Shown: piece after piece, positions 31,205 to 43,292 of the stretch
How the letters are laid out: each line of letters opens with the position of its first letter
How positions within the stretch are numbered: the first letter of the stretch is position 1
Source of the DNA: Carposina sasakii
Lineage: Eukaryota; Arthropoda; Insecta; Lepidoptera; Carposinidae
NCBI GenBank assembly: GCA_014607495.2
Contig: CP053148.1
Location: 9,114,001 to 9,178,000, forward strand
Direction of reading: 5' to 3'
Length of the DNA stretch: 64,000 nt
Program-made: the position numbers and the translations under genes
The notes under the pieces: model-generated
What the model was told of the DNA's origin: nothing
What the model saw: only the letters and a program-made list of their open reading frames with translations
Databases searched by the model: none

Positions 31205-32137
31205 CGCAATATTCTGCATAATAGGCTTGTTGTAGAATTTAGCAAATACCGAGGATTTTTCACTCCAACCTGCCGTTCGACGTATTGTGTCAACGTTCAG
31301 ACCTTTGCCTTTGAGGACGACGCATGTCGTGTGCTATGTGATGTGAACATACTAGTATCTATACCGCTTTTGGTCATTATATTCTTGATCCAACGGCTAA
31401 TAGTTTGTGATCCTATAGTAGCATATGGTTTCTTAAAACTTATAAATAATTGCCCTGTATTATTAGTTCGTAAATTCTTAGTAAATATAACATAGTCAAC
31501 TAGTGACTGTGCAGGGCAGATTTCGGGCTTTCAAAGAAAAAGGAATTACTAGGGCGGATTGAGTTGCACCTACTCTTGATGTTTTAATAATATCGGTAAT
31601 TTTAATAATAATATTATTATCAGAATAGCAAATTTTCTCACTTAATCAGACTTAAAGTTTGCACCCTGTGTGCCGTTATTAAAGCTAAGATAGTTACTAA
31701 TTTTTTTTGATAACATCTCCAATGAAATTTTATTATTAGGATACAGATTACTTAAGTAAGTCAACACAGTGTTGGTATCCCAGGTAATATCATATTTTGG
31801 GTTATTTGGCCTTAAACTCCTCTAAAGAATCTTTTAATTAATTCATTGAAACCAATCTGTTTTCCAATTATTAGCGAAACAGCTGAGCGAAAAGAATTGA
31901 GACTGCCATATTTTGAGCCATTGTTGTACATTATTGTTAAAAATTTTAATATTTCTGCGATGCCAGCACTATAACAATCTAATTGGTTATCTATGCAATA
32001 ATTCCACCAAGTTTTTTAACATGTATTGTACTGTAACACAGTATTATCTGTTAAAGAAGATAACATGACATCGATTGACATTTCGGGTACACCACGGTTT
32101 TCTAGTGCTTTCTCGATAACACTCCTGCAACCAGGGT
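31205..32137 (-). pseudogene. tyrosine recombinase (YR), frameshifted
   Basis: The N-terminal part shows YNTC, YSAGIAEILKFLTIMYNNG and SLNSFRSAVSLIIGKQIG. The catalytic part shows AHRVQTLSLIK near 31641-31673 (first Arg), HSTRH near 31324-31338 (His-x-x-Arg), TAGWS (Trp) and FAKFYNKPI with the nucleophilic Tyr near 31233. All catalytic positions remain recognisable although the frame is broken several times. Confidence 0.72.
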
Positions 32138-32146
32138 AAGGCGCTA

Positions 32147-32333
32147 GTATGGAGAATTTTTAAATATCTCAGGAATTTTCCATACAATCTTGAAAAATAA
32201 CACATGTGATTTCGAGTAAAATCATCTATAGCAAAGGCATTTCCCTGTGGATAGGTTCAAATCATACAATTGAACTATCTTGACGTAGCTATTTCGCTAT
32301 ATTTACACTACCCTTTTTGTTACACCCTGTATA
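32147..32333. repeat. partial TACAGGGTGTAAC MITE inside the DIRS-like element
   Basis: Right half of the family (ccctttttgttacaccctgt at the end). 32392-32460 holds a piece of the left half; between them lies a short stretch of other sequence. Confidence 0.6.
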
Positions 32334-32890
32334 ACAGTCCTAACGAATTGCCATTGCATTAAGGATGAGTCTGTAAAAATCTCCAATATACTGTAACAGA
32401 AAGGGTATGTTAAGCGGAAAGCTACGTAAATAGCCCACTGTAAAGAACCTAGTCTTTTTGTGGATAGGTACATTGAACCAGCCAATACCACAATCAGTGA
32501 TGTCATTACTAGGACTAATTTTTAAATAATTGGGCAATTTCATAATTTTATTGTAGTTATTATTATTAAGTAAACTTAGATACTTAAGTCTTTTTAAGGC
32601 TTTGGTATATACCCAACCATACTTGACAGCCGGACAGACAGAAGTAAGTAACCCTATCAAATGTGCAAATTCTCTTATTTTACAACTCTTCCTATTATAA
32701 AAAGATAGCAATTCTTGTTAAACATTTTTAGATGGTAATTCTATTGTCATATCAAGCTCAAAATGTGACGTTGTGAGGAACTTATTGAGCTTCTTACGTT
32801 TATCACCATCAGGTTTTGGAACCAAAAATTTGGTGACAGAAACTGACCATCAGATGGTTGACATTCAGTAACAGAATTAATGTTAAGTAG
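32330..32890 (-). pseudogene. DIRS-type RT/RNase H remnants
   Basis: FLVPKPDGDKR-like sequence near 32800-32825 (RT fingers), then IREFAHLIGLLTSVCPAVKY and GWVYTKALKRLKYL, a block found in the RT-RNase H junction of DIRS-type elements. The RT core including its YxDD box is absent, so a deletion joins the two pieces. Confidence 0.6.
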
Positions 32891-33052
32891 ATGAGAAGTC
32901 AATAAAATTATAGGACGTCTTGGACCAACACACGAACACAATATGCCATAATGATATCGGAATACTCGTAGCTTTTCATTTAATTATAAAATATAGCCTA
33001 ATTATATTCAATCATATATTGTTATAATAGTATATGATTGTAGTGGTATTAG

Positions 33053-33285
33053 ACACTTACACGGTTGATATTTAGCAAATATAATTTTATCATTATTTTC
33101 ACCTTTCATTCATCCTCATTATCATTTAATGAATTAAATATAGCAGCATTTGGAGTGGAGTTCTCTTCTCCTAAATGTCAACTGTGAAAGTATACGTTTC
33201 TTCTTTAGGCGTGGACATGACTTACTTGAGGCGCTCGTTTCGAGCTGGAGAGTTCGTTTAGTATTGCTATAAGTATTCTCTATGT
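33053..33285 (+). repeat. direct repeat, copy 1 (copy 2 at 34528-34760)
   Basis: Over 200 bp highly similar to 34528-34760, including ttatcattattttcaccttt and ggagtggagttctcttctcc. Each copy holds a MITE-like inverted pair (gttgacatttag / ctaaatgtcaac). Confidence 0.75.
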
Positions 33286-33825
33286 GAGTTTTCATTGCGT
33301 ACTCTTTCGCGTTTTGTTAAGCCGTCAAATAACCACATTATGGCATGATGCCTTAATTTAATTGTTGTAACAACAAAGGTTCTAAATTATATTTGACGTT
33401 AACCTAAACGAGTTTAAATTGGAATCTCTCTGCGAACGGTATGATAGCGATACAAAAACATTTCAGAACGAACACATCCCTCGCGTTTTGATTGTTAATT
33501 TTCCAACAATCCAATCACGTTTAGACATGTTCCGCTGGCGCTATAAACGTGTCTTGAACACACACTTCTATTTCTCATGTTCTCAATGTGCTTTCAAATT
33601 ATGTGGTTTGATGTTTTCACTGGAGGTATGGGTACCATTATTATATATTCATTATATTGTACCCAGAGTCATAACGTTTAATATACTAAGCTTTCCAGAT
33701 TAGCGTTGTGACTCTGTAACATGACTTCTATTAATTTAAGTATCTTAACACTAGGTACAACGACTTTTAAATTGAATTAATATAAGATACAGTCAAAGGA
33801 TTTACATTAATGTACTAGTGCTGTA

Positions 33826-34089
33826 TACAGGATGTAACAGAAAGGGTATGTTAAGCGAAAAGCTATGTAAATAGCCCACCATAGGGAACCTATTTCCAAA
33901 ATTTGAGACTCTATATCACATGTTTATTTTTCAAGATTGTATGAACATTCCTTAGTTGTGTAGGAATTCTCCATACTATCTGGAAAAATAAACATGTGAT
34001 TTTGAGTCTGAAATTTTGTGGGTAGGTTCCTTTTAGTGGGCTGATTACATAGCTTATCGCTTAACATATCCCTTTTGTTACACCCTGTA
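33826..34089. repeat. palindromic MITE, TACAGGGTGTAAC family, full copy
   Basis: Same structure as 2579-2842: inverted ends tacaggatgtaacagaaagg and the inverse of tcccttttgttacaccctgta-type sequence, with internal pairing. Confidence 0.8.
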
Positions 34090-34527
34090 TAGTATTTCTA
34101 CTACGGAAACATTTTTAACACAGATTTTCATATATTGGCTCTTATTTAACTGCCTTAATGAACTTATGATTGTGGAACACACTAAACCTTATCTTCGGCA
34201 GTTGTATTTCTAAACATCGTTTATTATTTTTAACACCCAATAATCTATCACGCATCCTATATATTTATTATTATTTATAATTTATTTATTTATTGAACAT
34301 TTTAAGATGACAACCTATTGTACCTACTTACGTCATATTGACCTGACCTTTGAAGTGCACATGAATTCTAAATCCCTCGTTTGTTAAAATTATTAAAAAT
34401 GTATATTATATCCTTTGCACTGGTTTGTCATAGACTTTAGTGTTTAATTTTATTCATTTGTGATAAAAAGATATATCTTGAATATTTTTTGTAGTAATCA
34501 CATGAAACTATTTGACATGTAAAAGAA

Positions 34528-34760
34528 CACTTGCACAGTTGACATTTAGAAAATACTATTTTATCATTATTTTCACCTTTCATTCATCCTCATTATCATT
34601 TAGTGAATTAAATATAGCAGCATTCGGAGTGGAGTTCTCTTCTCCTAAATGTCAACTGTGAAGGTGTATGTTTCTTCTTCAGACGTGGACAAGACTTACT
34701 TAAGGCGCTCGATTCGGCCTGGAGAGTTCGGTTAGTTTTGCTATTATCGTGACAGCGATT
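34528..34760 (+). repeat. direct repeat, copy 2
   Basis: See 33053-33285. The inverted pair cacagttgacattta / taaatgtcaactgtg is better preserved in this copy. Confidence 0.75.
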
Positions 34761-36610
34761 GCGTAAAAAATCCATTTTCAGAACGATCGAGCCCTGCGCG
34801 TTTTGATCGTTAGATATGTTCGTAACGATCCGAACGCGCTAGGCAATGTCCTGTGTCGTCCCCAGCGTCGCTCGTCTCGACATACTCAGGACAAATGTCG
34901 ATTATTCCGCCTGTTCTCTTTAGGTTACTTATGTTTATTTTATAACTATTATTATCTTAGTTAACATGTCGCTTGTGTATTTTTTATCTGGAGGCACAGA
35001 AGAGCTCACTATTAGATTTACTTGGGCGTCTATGCCTCTAGTTAAAATTCCTATTCTCTTTTATGATTCAATGGGTGAAACGTCCTATATGATGGTCTAT
35101 TCAAATAGACGGTTAAGCCAGTATAAAATTACTTCAATTTGTATGTAAATTTAACTGTTAAAATGTCACAATCGGTAGTGTTTTTTACTGTTTGATATTT
35201 ACTTATATGTGGTAAGTTAATTATAATTAAATAATTGTGTATCGTAATGAAAATTCTCGAAAGTCGAAGCCGTACATAGTTATCGGAATATATTCATTAT
35301 GATTGTAATGTAGTAATAAGATAGATAATATATATTCCGGTACCTATATTATATACCTATATGCCTCTAACCGAGAAGGATCGCAATGTCCATGTGTTCT
35401 GGCTTTACCTACTTGTCGATTTATTACGTTCCAGAATCATGGACAAATACCCCTTAAGGTTTTCATTACGAACCTCTAAAACCCTGTATAAAGTAACTAA
35501 TACCTATTATTAATAAATGTGCTGTGTTTGCGGATGATATGCGAGTCCGTTCTCTATACGTACATCGAAACTTCTAGAGTCTTAAGTGTCACCAATATTC
35601 ATTCATTCTTCATTCATCAACTCTCATTAAAAACATCATTCATTAGCTATAAGTTGTAAATACTAACTTAAATAAATAATTTTAATCGATTCATCATCTC
35701 ATCTCATTATTCGTAAAAAATAAAGTATATGGAACTTTAAATCTGGCTCTCGTGTTGTAAATGGTGTCGCGAGGGGCGTTACTTTAGTGTCATTGTCAAA
35801 TTATGAGCAGGTAAACTTGTCTCCAGAAGAAAATATTTGGATGTTATAGCAAAATTGTATTTAGTTGCGTCAAAATAGAACTGGAATGATCTAAGTACTG
35901 ATAATAGGTTTATAATAAAAATTTACTCAGACCAATTTTATCAGTAACAGAATGGTCATCCAAAGTGGTCATCATTGGTATTTCAGTATAGACACCTGAG
36001 ACGGTAACAGAGTTGTACATTTTGCATACCCCTAGCTATAAATTGTGGAAATTAAAGAGAAACTAAGAGTAATACATCAAGCTTATACTGTTTATATCAT
36101 ATTTAAATAGTTACTACAGATTCCAACACATTATAGTAAACACTTAAATTTCAGGACCTTTTAAATTCTTAGCTAGGTAGGTACCGACTCAAAATTTGAC
36201 AATGACCCTTTAACCAATCAATTCATTTTTTAACCTTTTTTACGAAAGGATAAGAATAAAATTTATAACAGGTTTTTAAATACATTGTGTATGCAGTGTA
36301 TTTTATGGATAAGAGGGTTTTCTAGCAATTTACATACAAACTTTTCACCCTGACTTACATAACGTACACCATAAGGTATCATTATCCATCTCCCCTACCT
36401 CATTATATTTGTGTCTCGAATATTGTTAGTAAGTAATAGTAAACGTGTCGTCACAAACGTCACACAAGTCTAAAGTATGTATCACGACTACGAGCGATTG
36501 ATGTATGATCTCCTGTCACCTACGTGTTATGTATAGGCAGTCATAGGTTGTGCAATTACTGCTGAGCTAGCTTACCAACTCGATGGCATTCTACACTTGA
36601 CCTTCTACAT
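34761..36610. other. intergenic, no feature recognised
   Basis: Short ORFs only; nothing supported. Confidence 0.45.
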
Positions 36611-36621
36611 TCTACATAGAG

Positions 36622-36775
36622 CTTAGTGTGAGTTTTGTAATTTGAAAATTTTCGCGGTAATGTTAGTTCTTCTTACTTTTATTACATCAGGTCATAGCGC
36701 CATAGTGTATGACCGGTTGGCTGCTTTACGTTTACGCTAACGAGTTCGAATATCAAACTCACACTCGGCATAGAG
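36622..36775. repeat. half of a dispersed TIR repeat
   Basis: Shares gttcttcttacttttatta, ggctgctttacgtt and cgagttcgaa...tcaaactcacact with 54300-54420. Confidence 0.55.
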
Positions 36776-39700
36776 CCTGTTTTCTGAGAGCCGAGTTTCA
36801 TTCAAAATCTTAGTGAAATATAGTATGTAAGTACTATAAAACATCGCCAATTTAAATCTATAATTAAAATCGATGGTGCTACTTAGTTTTTGTACTCCGG
36901 TTTTTTGTACTTACTTACTTTAATTTATTAACAACGATCGTATATTTAAAAAAGGTTGTAATATTACTTAGCAAAACGTTTGGCGCAGTTTTCCGCTAAT
37001 CGGTACATAGACATATTGTTTTATGACGATTTTTAAATACTTCTTACATCGGCAATTGAATATTTTAAATCCCCTGTGTAAGTAGTGTATATTATTAATA
37101 TTATTTAATAGTTTTGTACAACCTTTCATCTGAGTGATCTTATCTTAATCACCAGTGACTGCCTCAAAAAATTACTAGTTGGTATGGCATTACGAGTATG
37201 TCTCAATCATATGAGTGGTGTTTCTATTTGTTTAGGTTAATATACCACACAAATGATTTAAATTTTTATGACGCAATATATTTAATCAACATAAACTTCC
37301 CAATTTTTTTAAATTTACGATTTTAACAAAAGTTTTACCGATCGACTTGTGTATTCGACATAATTATAACTATTATGTCACTCTGATTTAATAAAATAAA
37401 TAAATATCCGATGTTATTTGTTTTTTGTGTATTTCTATTCTTTTTAAGTATTTGAAAAAATTACATGATCGAGAAGCTAAACCGGTACCGTGTATTTAAT
37501 CAAAAACGCAAGAAAGAGTACTTAAAAAAAATCTACAGATTTCCGAAGAAGTTTTAAATGTCTATTCTCACATCTGTAATTGTTGTTAACTTAGTATAAT
37601 GTAATAAGGTAACAGTAATTTGGTTTAAATACGGAACAATTATATCAATGTCAAATTTTGGATATCTTTCTCACTGTACTTATATAATACCTATATGTGC
37701 ATATTCTGTGTTAATAATGTACTACAAAAGAGTAATGTTAAGAGGAACATAAGGACCTCAACCGTGGTTGTTGTGTAAATGTGTACATGTCCGCCGTTGC
37801 TCAACTTATTGTCTACTCAACTGTTCACTAAAATTAGGAAAATAAAGTGAATGAGACTGAAATATAATGCTTATTTTATATATTTGTACCTTTTCACGTC
37901 TACCTATTTGTATATATAATTAATACTTTGGTAGGTTCAAATCATTATTGCATTGCGTTCGTTCCTTTGGTTATTCGTTGCATTTGCGTTCCCTCTATTG
38001 ATCTAATAAAATAATAAGTACTGAAACACTTTCAATTTTTTATTCATTTCTTTTTTTTTTTCTTACAGTGTTACAAATATATTATTTCATAGTTAATCAA
38101 GCCGCAAAATGTTCGTATGTCAGATTTACACGAAAATAGTGAATTCTTGAAGATAGACATTAATCTAATTTTACGTAAATAAAACTAGCATACAAACAAA
38201 CATTTGGCGGCTTGATATTAGTAAACTCAATATTTACAACACTTATTTGTAAACCAGCATGCTCGCACTAAATACCAACCTAAATCTAAAACAATCTAGG
38301 CAATTTCAGAACATGAGCCGTCAATATTACGACTCCAAACAATAATATATTGACGGGATCGTCCATTCTCGTCAATATATTGATAGTTATATATTAAAAG
38401 TAGAACAAGAAATAAACAAATCATTTTAATTAAACAAAAAAGCTCTTATTATGCAGGAACTCGCCGATGTTGATGCGAATCAAAATTGAAATATTTTTTT
38501 AAACATATGTTGAAGTAACGCCCTCAAACCGAGGCGCAAAACTCTAAGCTATTTAGATTTTATGTAGGTATTAAATGTGTCAGGGTGTTACTTATGAAGC
38601 TCAGCGTTGAAATAGCAACCAAAAATTTTCGACAATTAGATTACTGCTTTGCGAATGCAATTTTATATGCACACAAATGTTGCAAGCGTTTTTTTTTATT
38701 TTTATGTTGTAATAACTAGTTTTGGATCTGAATTTGATGGTGAACACGATGAGATCGAAGTAAAAGTTCAAGTAATGAGGCTCTTTGTAATAATTATAAA
38801 GAGCCCCATAATGTTACAGTTTTTTATTCCTAATCACAACTACTGCGATTCTAATAACAAGCGATATAAGAGAGCTTTTAACTCTCCTACTTTCTGATAT
38901 ACATATATAGGTAAATACTGTTTGTTAAATCATTAACTGGGCTTTCAGAGCCTCAGAAAATTATTTTATGAAGATATATCTCTGTGCACCAGTAGAACAA
39001 AACAATAGTGAAATAAAATACCTAGTACTTTATATTACCTAAATGTATATAGAACTGTGTCGTAATTATAACAGCCAAAAACATATTAAAGTAAACACAG
39101 TACATGGTGTTAGTGACAGCCAGGCAAATATTCAAATGTTAAACTGGTAAGTACGTAATGTTAAATTTAATTTTGAAATTTTAATATTAAATTGATTGTC
39201 CCCGTTACACCCGGTATGAATTAAAATAGTATATCAAACATATTTATTCTTATCTGACAAGACGCTACCCCGAGCAAATAACTTCTGGCATGGCTTTACC
39301 GCAAAATTTAACCTCTAAAACACGAAATTAAGTATTAGTTAAGACTTTAAGACCCTTACATATTATTATAGGTACTTTTTGTTATATTTTTGCATTGCTA
39401 AAAATATCGAAGCAAAGATGTATAGTATTTTTTGTTAAAAAACGGCTGATTGCTCAGGGTTGCGTCTCAAAATAGAAGCACAACCGAATTATCATGATCA
39501 CAAAAATAACGTTTTTTTAACAATTATCTGCACTGCGAATTATTTTGCTTTTGTTTCGTTATTATATTACCGATATCATACTGGAACTATCATAATGGAG
39601 TATAATAGAATATTAAGTAGGTAAAGCTTATATACAGACATCTAAGAGTAAATATAAATATTCAGCGTTTCGCCTTAAAAATTTGTACTAGAAAAAATTA

Positions 39701-40694
39701 TAAGTATCATAAAGTGAACACAATTTAAGCAAATAAACTTTTATAAAACCCCTCATAAGTACATAGAAATCACACTTTTTTTACTCCAAGCAACAGCTGC
39801 GCGTTAATCTCATGAAATAAATATACATATTAAGCTTATCTAATCGTAAAATTGATTGAACCACAGATATGTTCAATGATAACAATCACTACTGTGGGCT
39901 AATGCTGGATATCAGAGTGCATGGATATAGTCAAAGATGGATACCTTTTTTCGGGTATGATTTAAGCTGTCACCAATTGAAGTCGTTTTCTGTTTCCTTA
40001 ATAATAGAGTTTTCCCCCAAAATAATAGATTTGTCACGAAAATCTAGTCACCATACAATATAAAATCAGTTCCACGAAAAATCACCTAAAATCATGGAGA
40101 TATAGGTAAGGTCTAGTACCAAATTAATATTTTTGAATGTATTTTAATAGGTTTGCCCTAATAAGTATTGAAGCAAATTAATTAAAAGTGATCACCAATA
40201 AATCATATTTTTGTCGCTAGAAATCGTCTTGGACTTAAACATGTAACCTAACACCGAAGAAATCTCATCATTCTTCTAATCTATATTGTCAGATTCGGAT
40301 CCGCCCAAACAGGTAACCATAAGCAATTAGCTAAATTTGCAAGTTTTTGGTGACAGATCTATCATTTTGAGGACAAACCTATTATTTAAGTAACAAAACT
40401 ATTATTGTGAGAACGACGTTTTTGTTCAATCAATGCACTACAATTTACTTTGATCCATCTTTTATTTTACACATATATTAACATTTTGTGATTCATACCT
40501 GGGAACACATTTGTTTATCTGAGAACGAAAATATTTCGTGGCGATAGATCTAATTATTTGGTGATACTCGTAACTTGATGACAAATATAAATTTTGGTGA
40601 CAGAAAATATAGTTCCCCCTTTTTTCTATCATACTTCAATGCATGATCTTAATGCTAAAGGATTTTAAAAAAATCCATATGTTGTGAATCCATA
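36776..40694. other. long AT-rich intergenic region
   Basis: Nearly 4 kb with no coding signal. Near 39110-39150 there is a solo end (gtgacagccaggcaaata) of the MITE seen at 41084-41514. Confidence 0.5.
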
Positions 40695-41783
40695 TTAAGG
40701 GCCGTCCATATTTTACGTCACAGATTAAGGGGGAGGGGGTCGACAACTGTGACATTGTGTGACAAGAGGGTGGGAGGGGTCCTAAGTTACGTGACGTCAC
40801 ATTTCAAAACCACTAATCAACACAAACAATTACATACAAGGCAACAAGAAGTTTTACCTATCGCGAAGTTTCGTCCGCAAATAATTGCTGCTAGACGTGC
40901 CACAGAACTTCTTTGTATGAATGATGACGATGATGCTCTATGGTTGGATGAAAAAGATGTTGACAAACTAATGTTCTTGACATTAACAACCCAAACGAGA
41001 ACGAAGTGGCTGCCATGCAAGTTATAAATATTTAAAAGAGTGGGTTTAAAGTCCATGAACTCAAGATTATTAAGTTAATTAATACAGGGTATTTGTGAAA
41101 GCCAGACAAATATTGATACCATGACTTCAGACCATGATTCTGAGGCAGAAAACACAGAAATTTTTCGCAGGAAAATTACAAATTTTTCCGATTTTTTTTT
41201 ATATTTTCAGGAAAAAAATTGTATAGTTCGTCTAATTAGATAATGGCCTAAAAATAAACTTTATAAACTATGAAACAAAAGATGATTTTCAAAAAAAACC
41301 CTCCATGAACCCTAATGGAGAGACATAAGTGATCCAATAAACAGCAATGTGTCACATAACCAATAAGCCCATTTAATTAGAGAGCAAAGATTACTGATAA
41401 TCAAATAAAAATACATTTCCTGCGAATAATAACACCATCGTATAGCTCAACACAATGGTACTTGTTCAGCGTTTCAGTATTTGCCTGGCTGTCACCCACA
41501 CCTTGTATAATTCTATGAATATTTTTTGTTTTGATAATTTCTTTAATTAATATAATTACTTATTCGGTTTTTTTTTTGTTTTGTTAACTGTTTGATTTCA
41601 TTTTAATTATATTAGAAAATAATTTAAATACCTAAAACTGATTTTGAAACCGCTGTTTTTATTCAATAATGTGACGTCACACTAGGGAGGGGGGGGGTCT
41701 CACAAATGAGACCAGCTGTGACAAGGAGGTAGGGGCAAAAAATCATGAAATTCGTGTGACGTAATTTATGGATAAACCCCTAA
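40695..41783. mobile_element. TIR element of about 1.1 kb with nested MITE
   Basis: Ends agggccgtccatattttacg and the inverse of gtgacgtaatttatggataa. The inverted similarity extends about 115 bp through GC-rich sequence to gtgacgtcaca on each side. The internal ORF at 40749-41027 overlaps the TIR and matches nothing I recognise. The superfamily is uncertain. Confidence 0.7.
41084..41514. repeat. MITE nested in the TIR element
   Basis: tacagggtatttgtgaaagc(cagacaaata) at one end and tatttgcctggctgtcaccc(...cttgta) at the other form an imperfect TIR. Confidence 0.65.
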
Positions 41784-43058
41784 CTGAAAAACATTCCCCT
41801 TAAATATTTCTGGGGCACCCAGGTGAGAGATACTTTGCTTCTACTAACGATTAATGAATTTAGGTAGATCTACTTGACATATCTCGGGTGGTTTCAATCA
41901 GTGCATGCTTATACATTTTGTGAAAGTATACAAAACAGCTAACAGCAAATAAAGAAAAAGGAAAGGTCCCGTAATGAATTCAAAAATAACAAGGGTCAAG
42001 GTGTGGACATTATCTAAGTCGTCCTCTGAAACTCGATTCCCGTTATCTTATGACATGTTTCCGTCTATTTTTAGTAAACTTAGTAATACTACTAAGTTTA
42101 CTAAAACTAATAATAAATGTATTATAGAGGAATAGACATAGCAATGACCTATTTTATATTATGTCATTTACACAGGATTAATACAATAACCACACAATGA
42201 ATGCTACACACAACGCTATAATAGATACAAGAATACACACACTCCAGAGGACAACCTGACTATCAGACGCGTGTCGCGTTACATTTCTATTCCTTTATAA
42301 TATTTGTAGAGTCCGATTTTGGTTAAATAATTAATGCTATCGCCAATAGCTTGTTCTCATTATATCAAAATTACTTTATGGCTAAAAACAAAGCTACAAC
42401 TTCACAAGTACCTAATTAATCGTCACGACATAATGCGTCCGAGCCGTGAATTCATTTAGCTGGATTAATTTCATTTTGATTTATCTCTTCCATCTAATAC
42501 AAATAACAGCCAAATTGTAAAAACATCTGTTCTATATCAAATCCGGCGAAATTTAATTCAACGAAGGCGAGAGAGAAAGAAATATCTTAGATCTGATCGT
42601 TAACCATATGAAGTTCCGGAACTTAGAATAATGATTCGCTCAGCGGAGCGAAGACCTATCATTAATCTAAGTTCCAGAGGTTCTCTACCATATGTAAATG
42701 TGGGTGGCAATGGTTGTATACGGTGTAAAATAAACTTCGCATGGTGTAAGATCGGCAAAATAAATTAGGGGATACCAAAACGGTTTACCGCGTACTCGTA
42801 CCTAAGCCGCGATAATTAAAAGAATTGCATGTTATAAACAACATCAATGTCGCCACACGGCACTGTTTGTATAAATAAACAAATATTTCAGATCGAATTA
42901 ACGCTTATGAATATTTAACGGAATAATTTAATTGTTTTGTTATCGACGACACTAGCCTAGATGCATTGTTTACTAACAGGCCGGAATAAACACCCGCTCG
43001 GAGTGAATCATCCGACATTATTTGATCAACGTTTTACCAGATCACTTTTAACAACGAT
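41784..43058. other. intergenic DNA 3' of the fibrinogen-related gene
   Basis: No gene. A hairpin at 42602-42698 is noted separately. Confidence 0.5.
42602..42698. repeat. foldback repeat
   Basis: accatatgaagttcc(gg)aacttagaataatgat faces atcattaatctaagttcc...accatatg around a GC-rich turn (gctcagcggagcg). Confidence 0.6.
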
Positions 43059-43064
43059 TTTATT
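43059..43064 (-). promoter_or_regulatory. poly(A) signal after tail exon
   Basis: AATAAA on the minus strand 88 nt past the exon 8 stop. Confidence 0.5.
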
Positions 43065-43151
43065 GTGTTTTCCGTCAGAGGATGTTTGGTGATTACCCAA
43101 ACAGGCAAATACTGCGAATGTGCCGAATGTTCGTGTCTGAGATCGTTTCAA

Positions 43152-43292
43152 TCACGTGAAGCTGTGGAAGAAGTCCGTATCACTTCTGTCGTCATATCTG
43201 TAAGGCGAGCCCGCGAGGTTCCTGTCGTACGGCATCTTGGGATCCATTCCTCGCAGCGTCTTCTTTTCTAGTTTACTATTTTCTGAAATTTT
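43152..43292 (-). CDS. FReD gene exon 8, C-terminal tail
   Basis: Acceptor tgtttcag, phase 0. After a polar lead it encodes TLRGMDPKMPYDRNLAGSPY then RYDDRSDTDFFHSFT and TGA. GC-rich with good coding character. A second acceptor 10 bp in would break the frame. An AATAAA lies 88 nt downstream. Confidence 0.65.
   Translation of the reverse strand, partial: KISENSKLEKKTLRGMDPKMPYDRNLAGSPYRYDDRSDTDFFHSFT

Larger units (their letters stand above)
31038..32941 (-). mobile_element. decayed DIRS-like tyrosine-recombinase retroelement
   Basis: Bounded by 44-bp inverted terminal repeats with one mismatch (31038-31081 and 32898-32941; outer end ttgtgttcgtgtgttggtcc). On the minus strand it encodes, in order, pieces of reverse transcriptase/RNase H and a tyrosine recombinase. 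RT plus YR with inverted repeats and no DDE integrase is the DIRS architecture. At 1.9 kb it is far shorter than an intact element, has frameshifts, and has been invaded by a MITE. Confidence 0.72.

Noticed and set aside
32303..32506. Minus-strand ORF as an independent gene
   Set aside because: Runs through MITE sequence within the decayed DIRS-like element.
34966..35148. 60-codon plus-strand ORF
   Set aside because: No similarity to known domains, no neighbouring exon signals.
40749..41027. 92-codon ORF as a host gene
   Set aside because: Begins inside the terminal repeat of a TIR element and has no recognisable domain.
43065..43271. Plus-strand 68-codon ORF
   Set aside because: Antisense to FReD exon 8, which has the better coding sense, a matched splice phase and a poly(A) signal.
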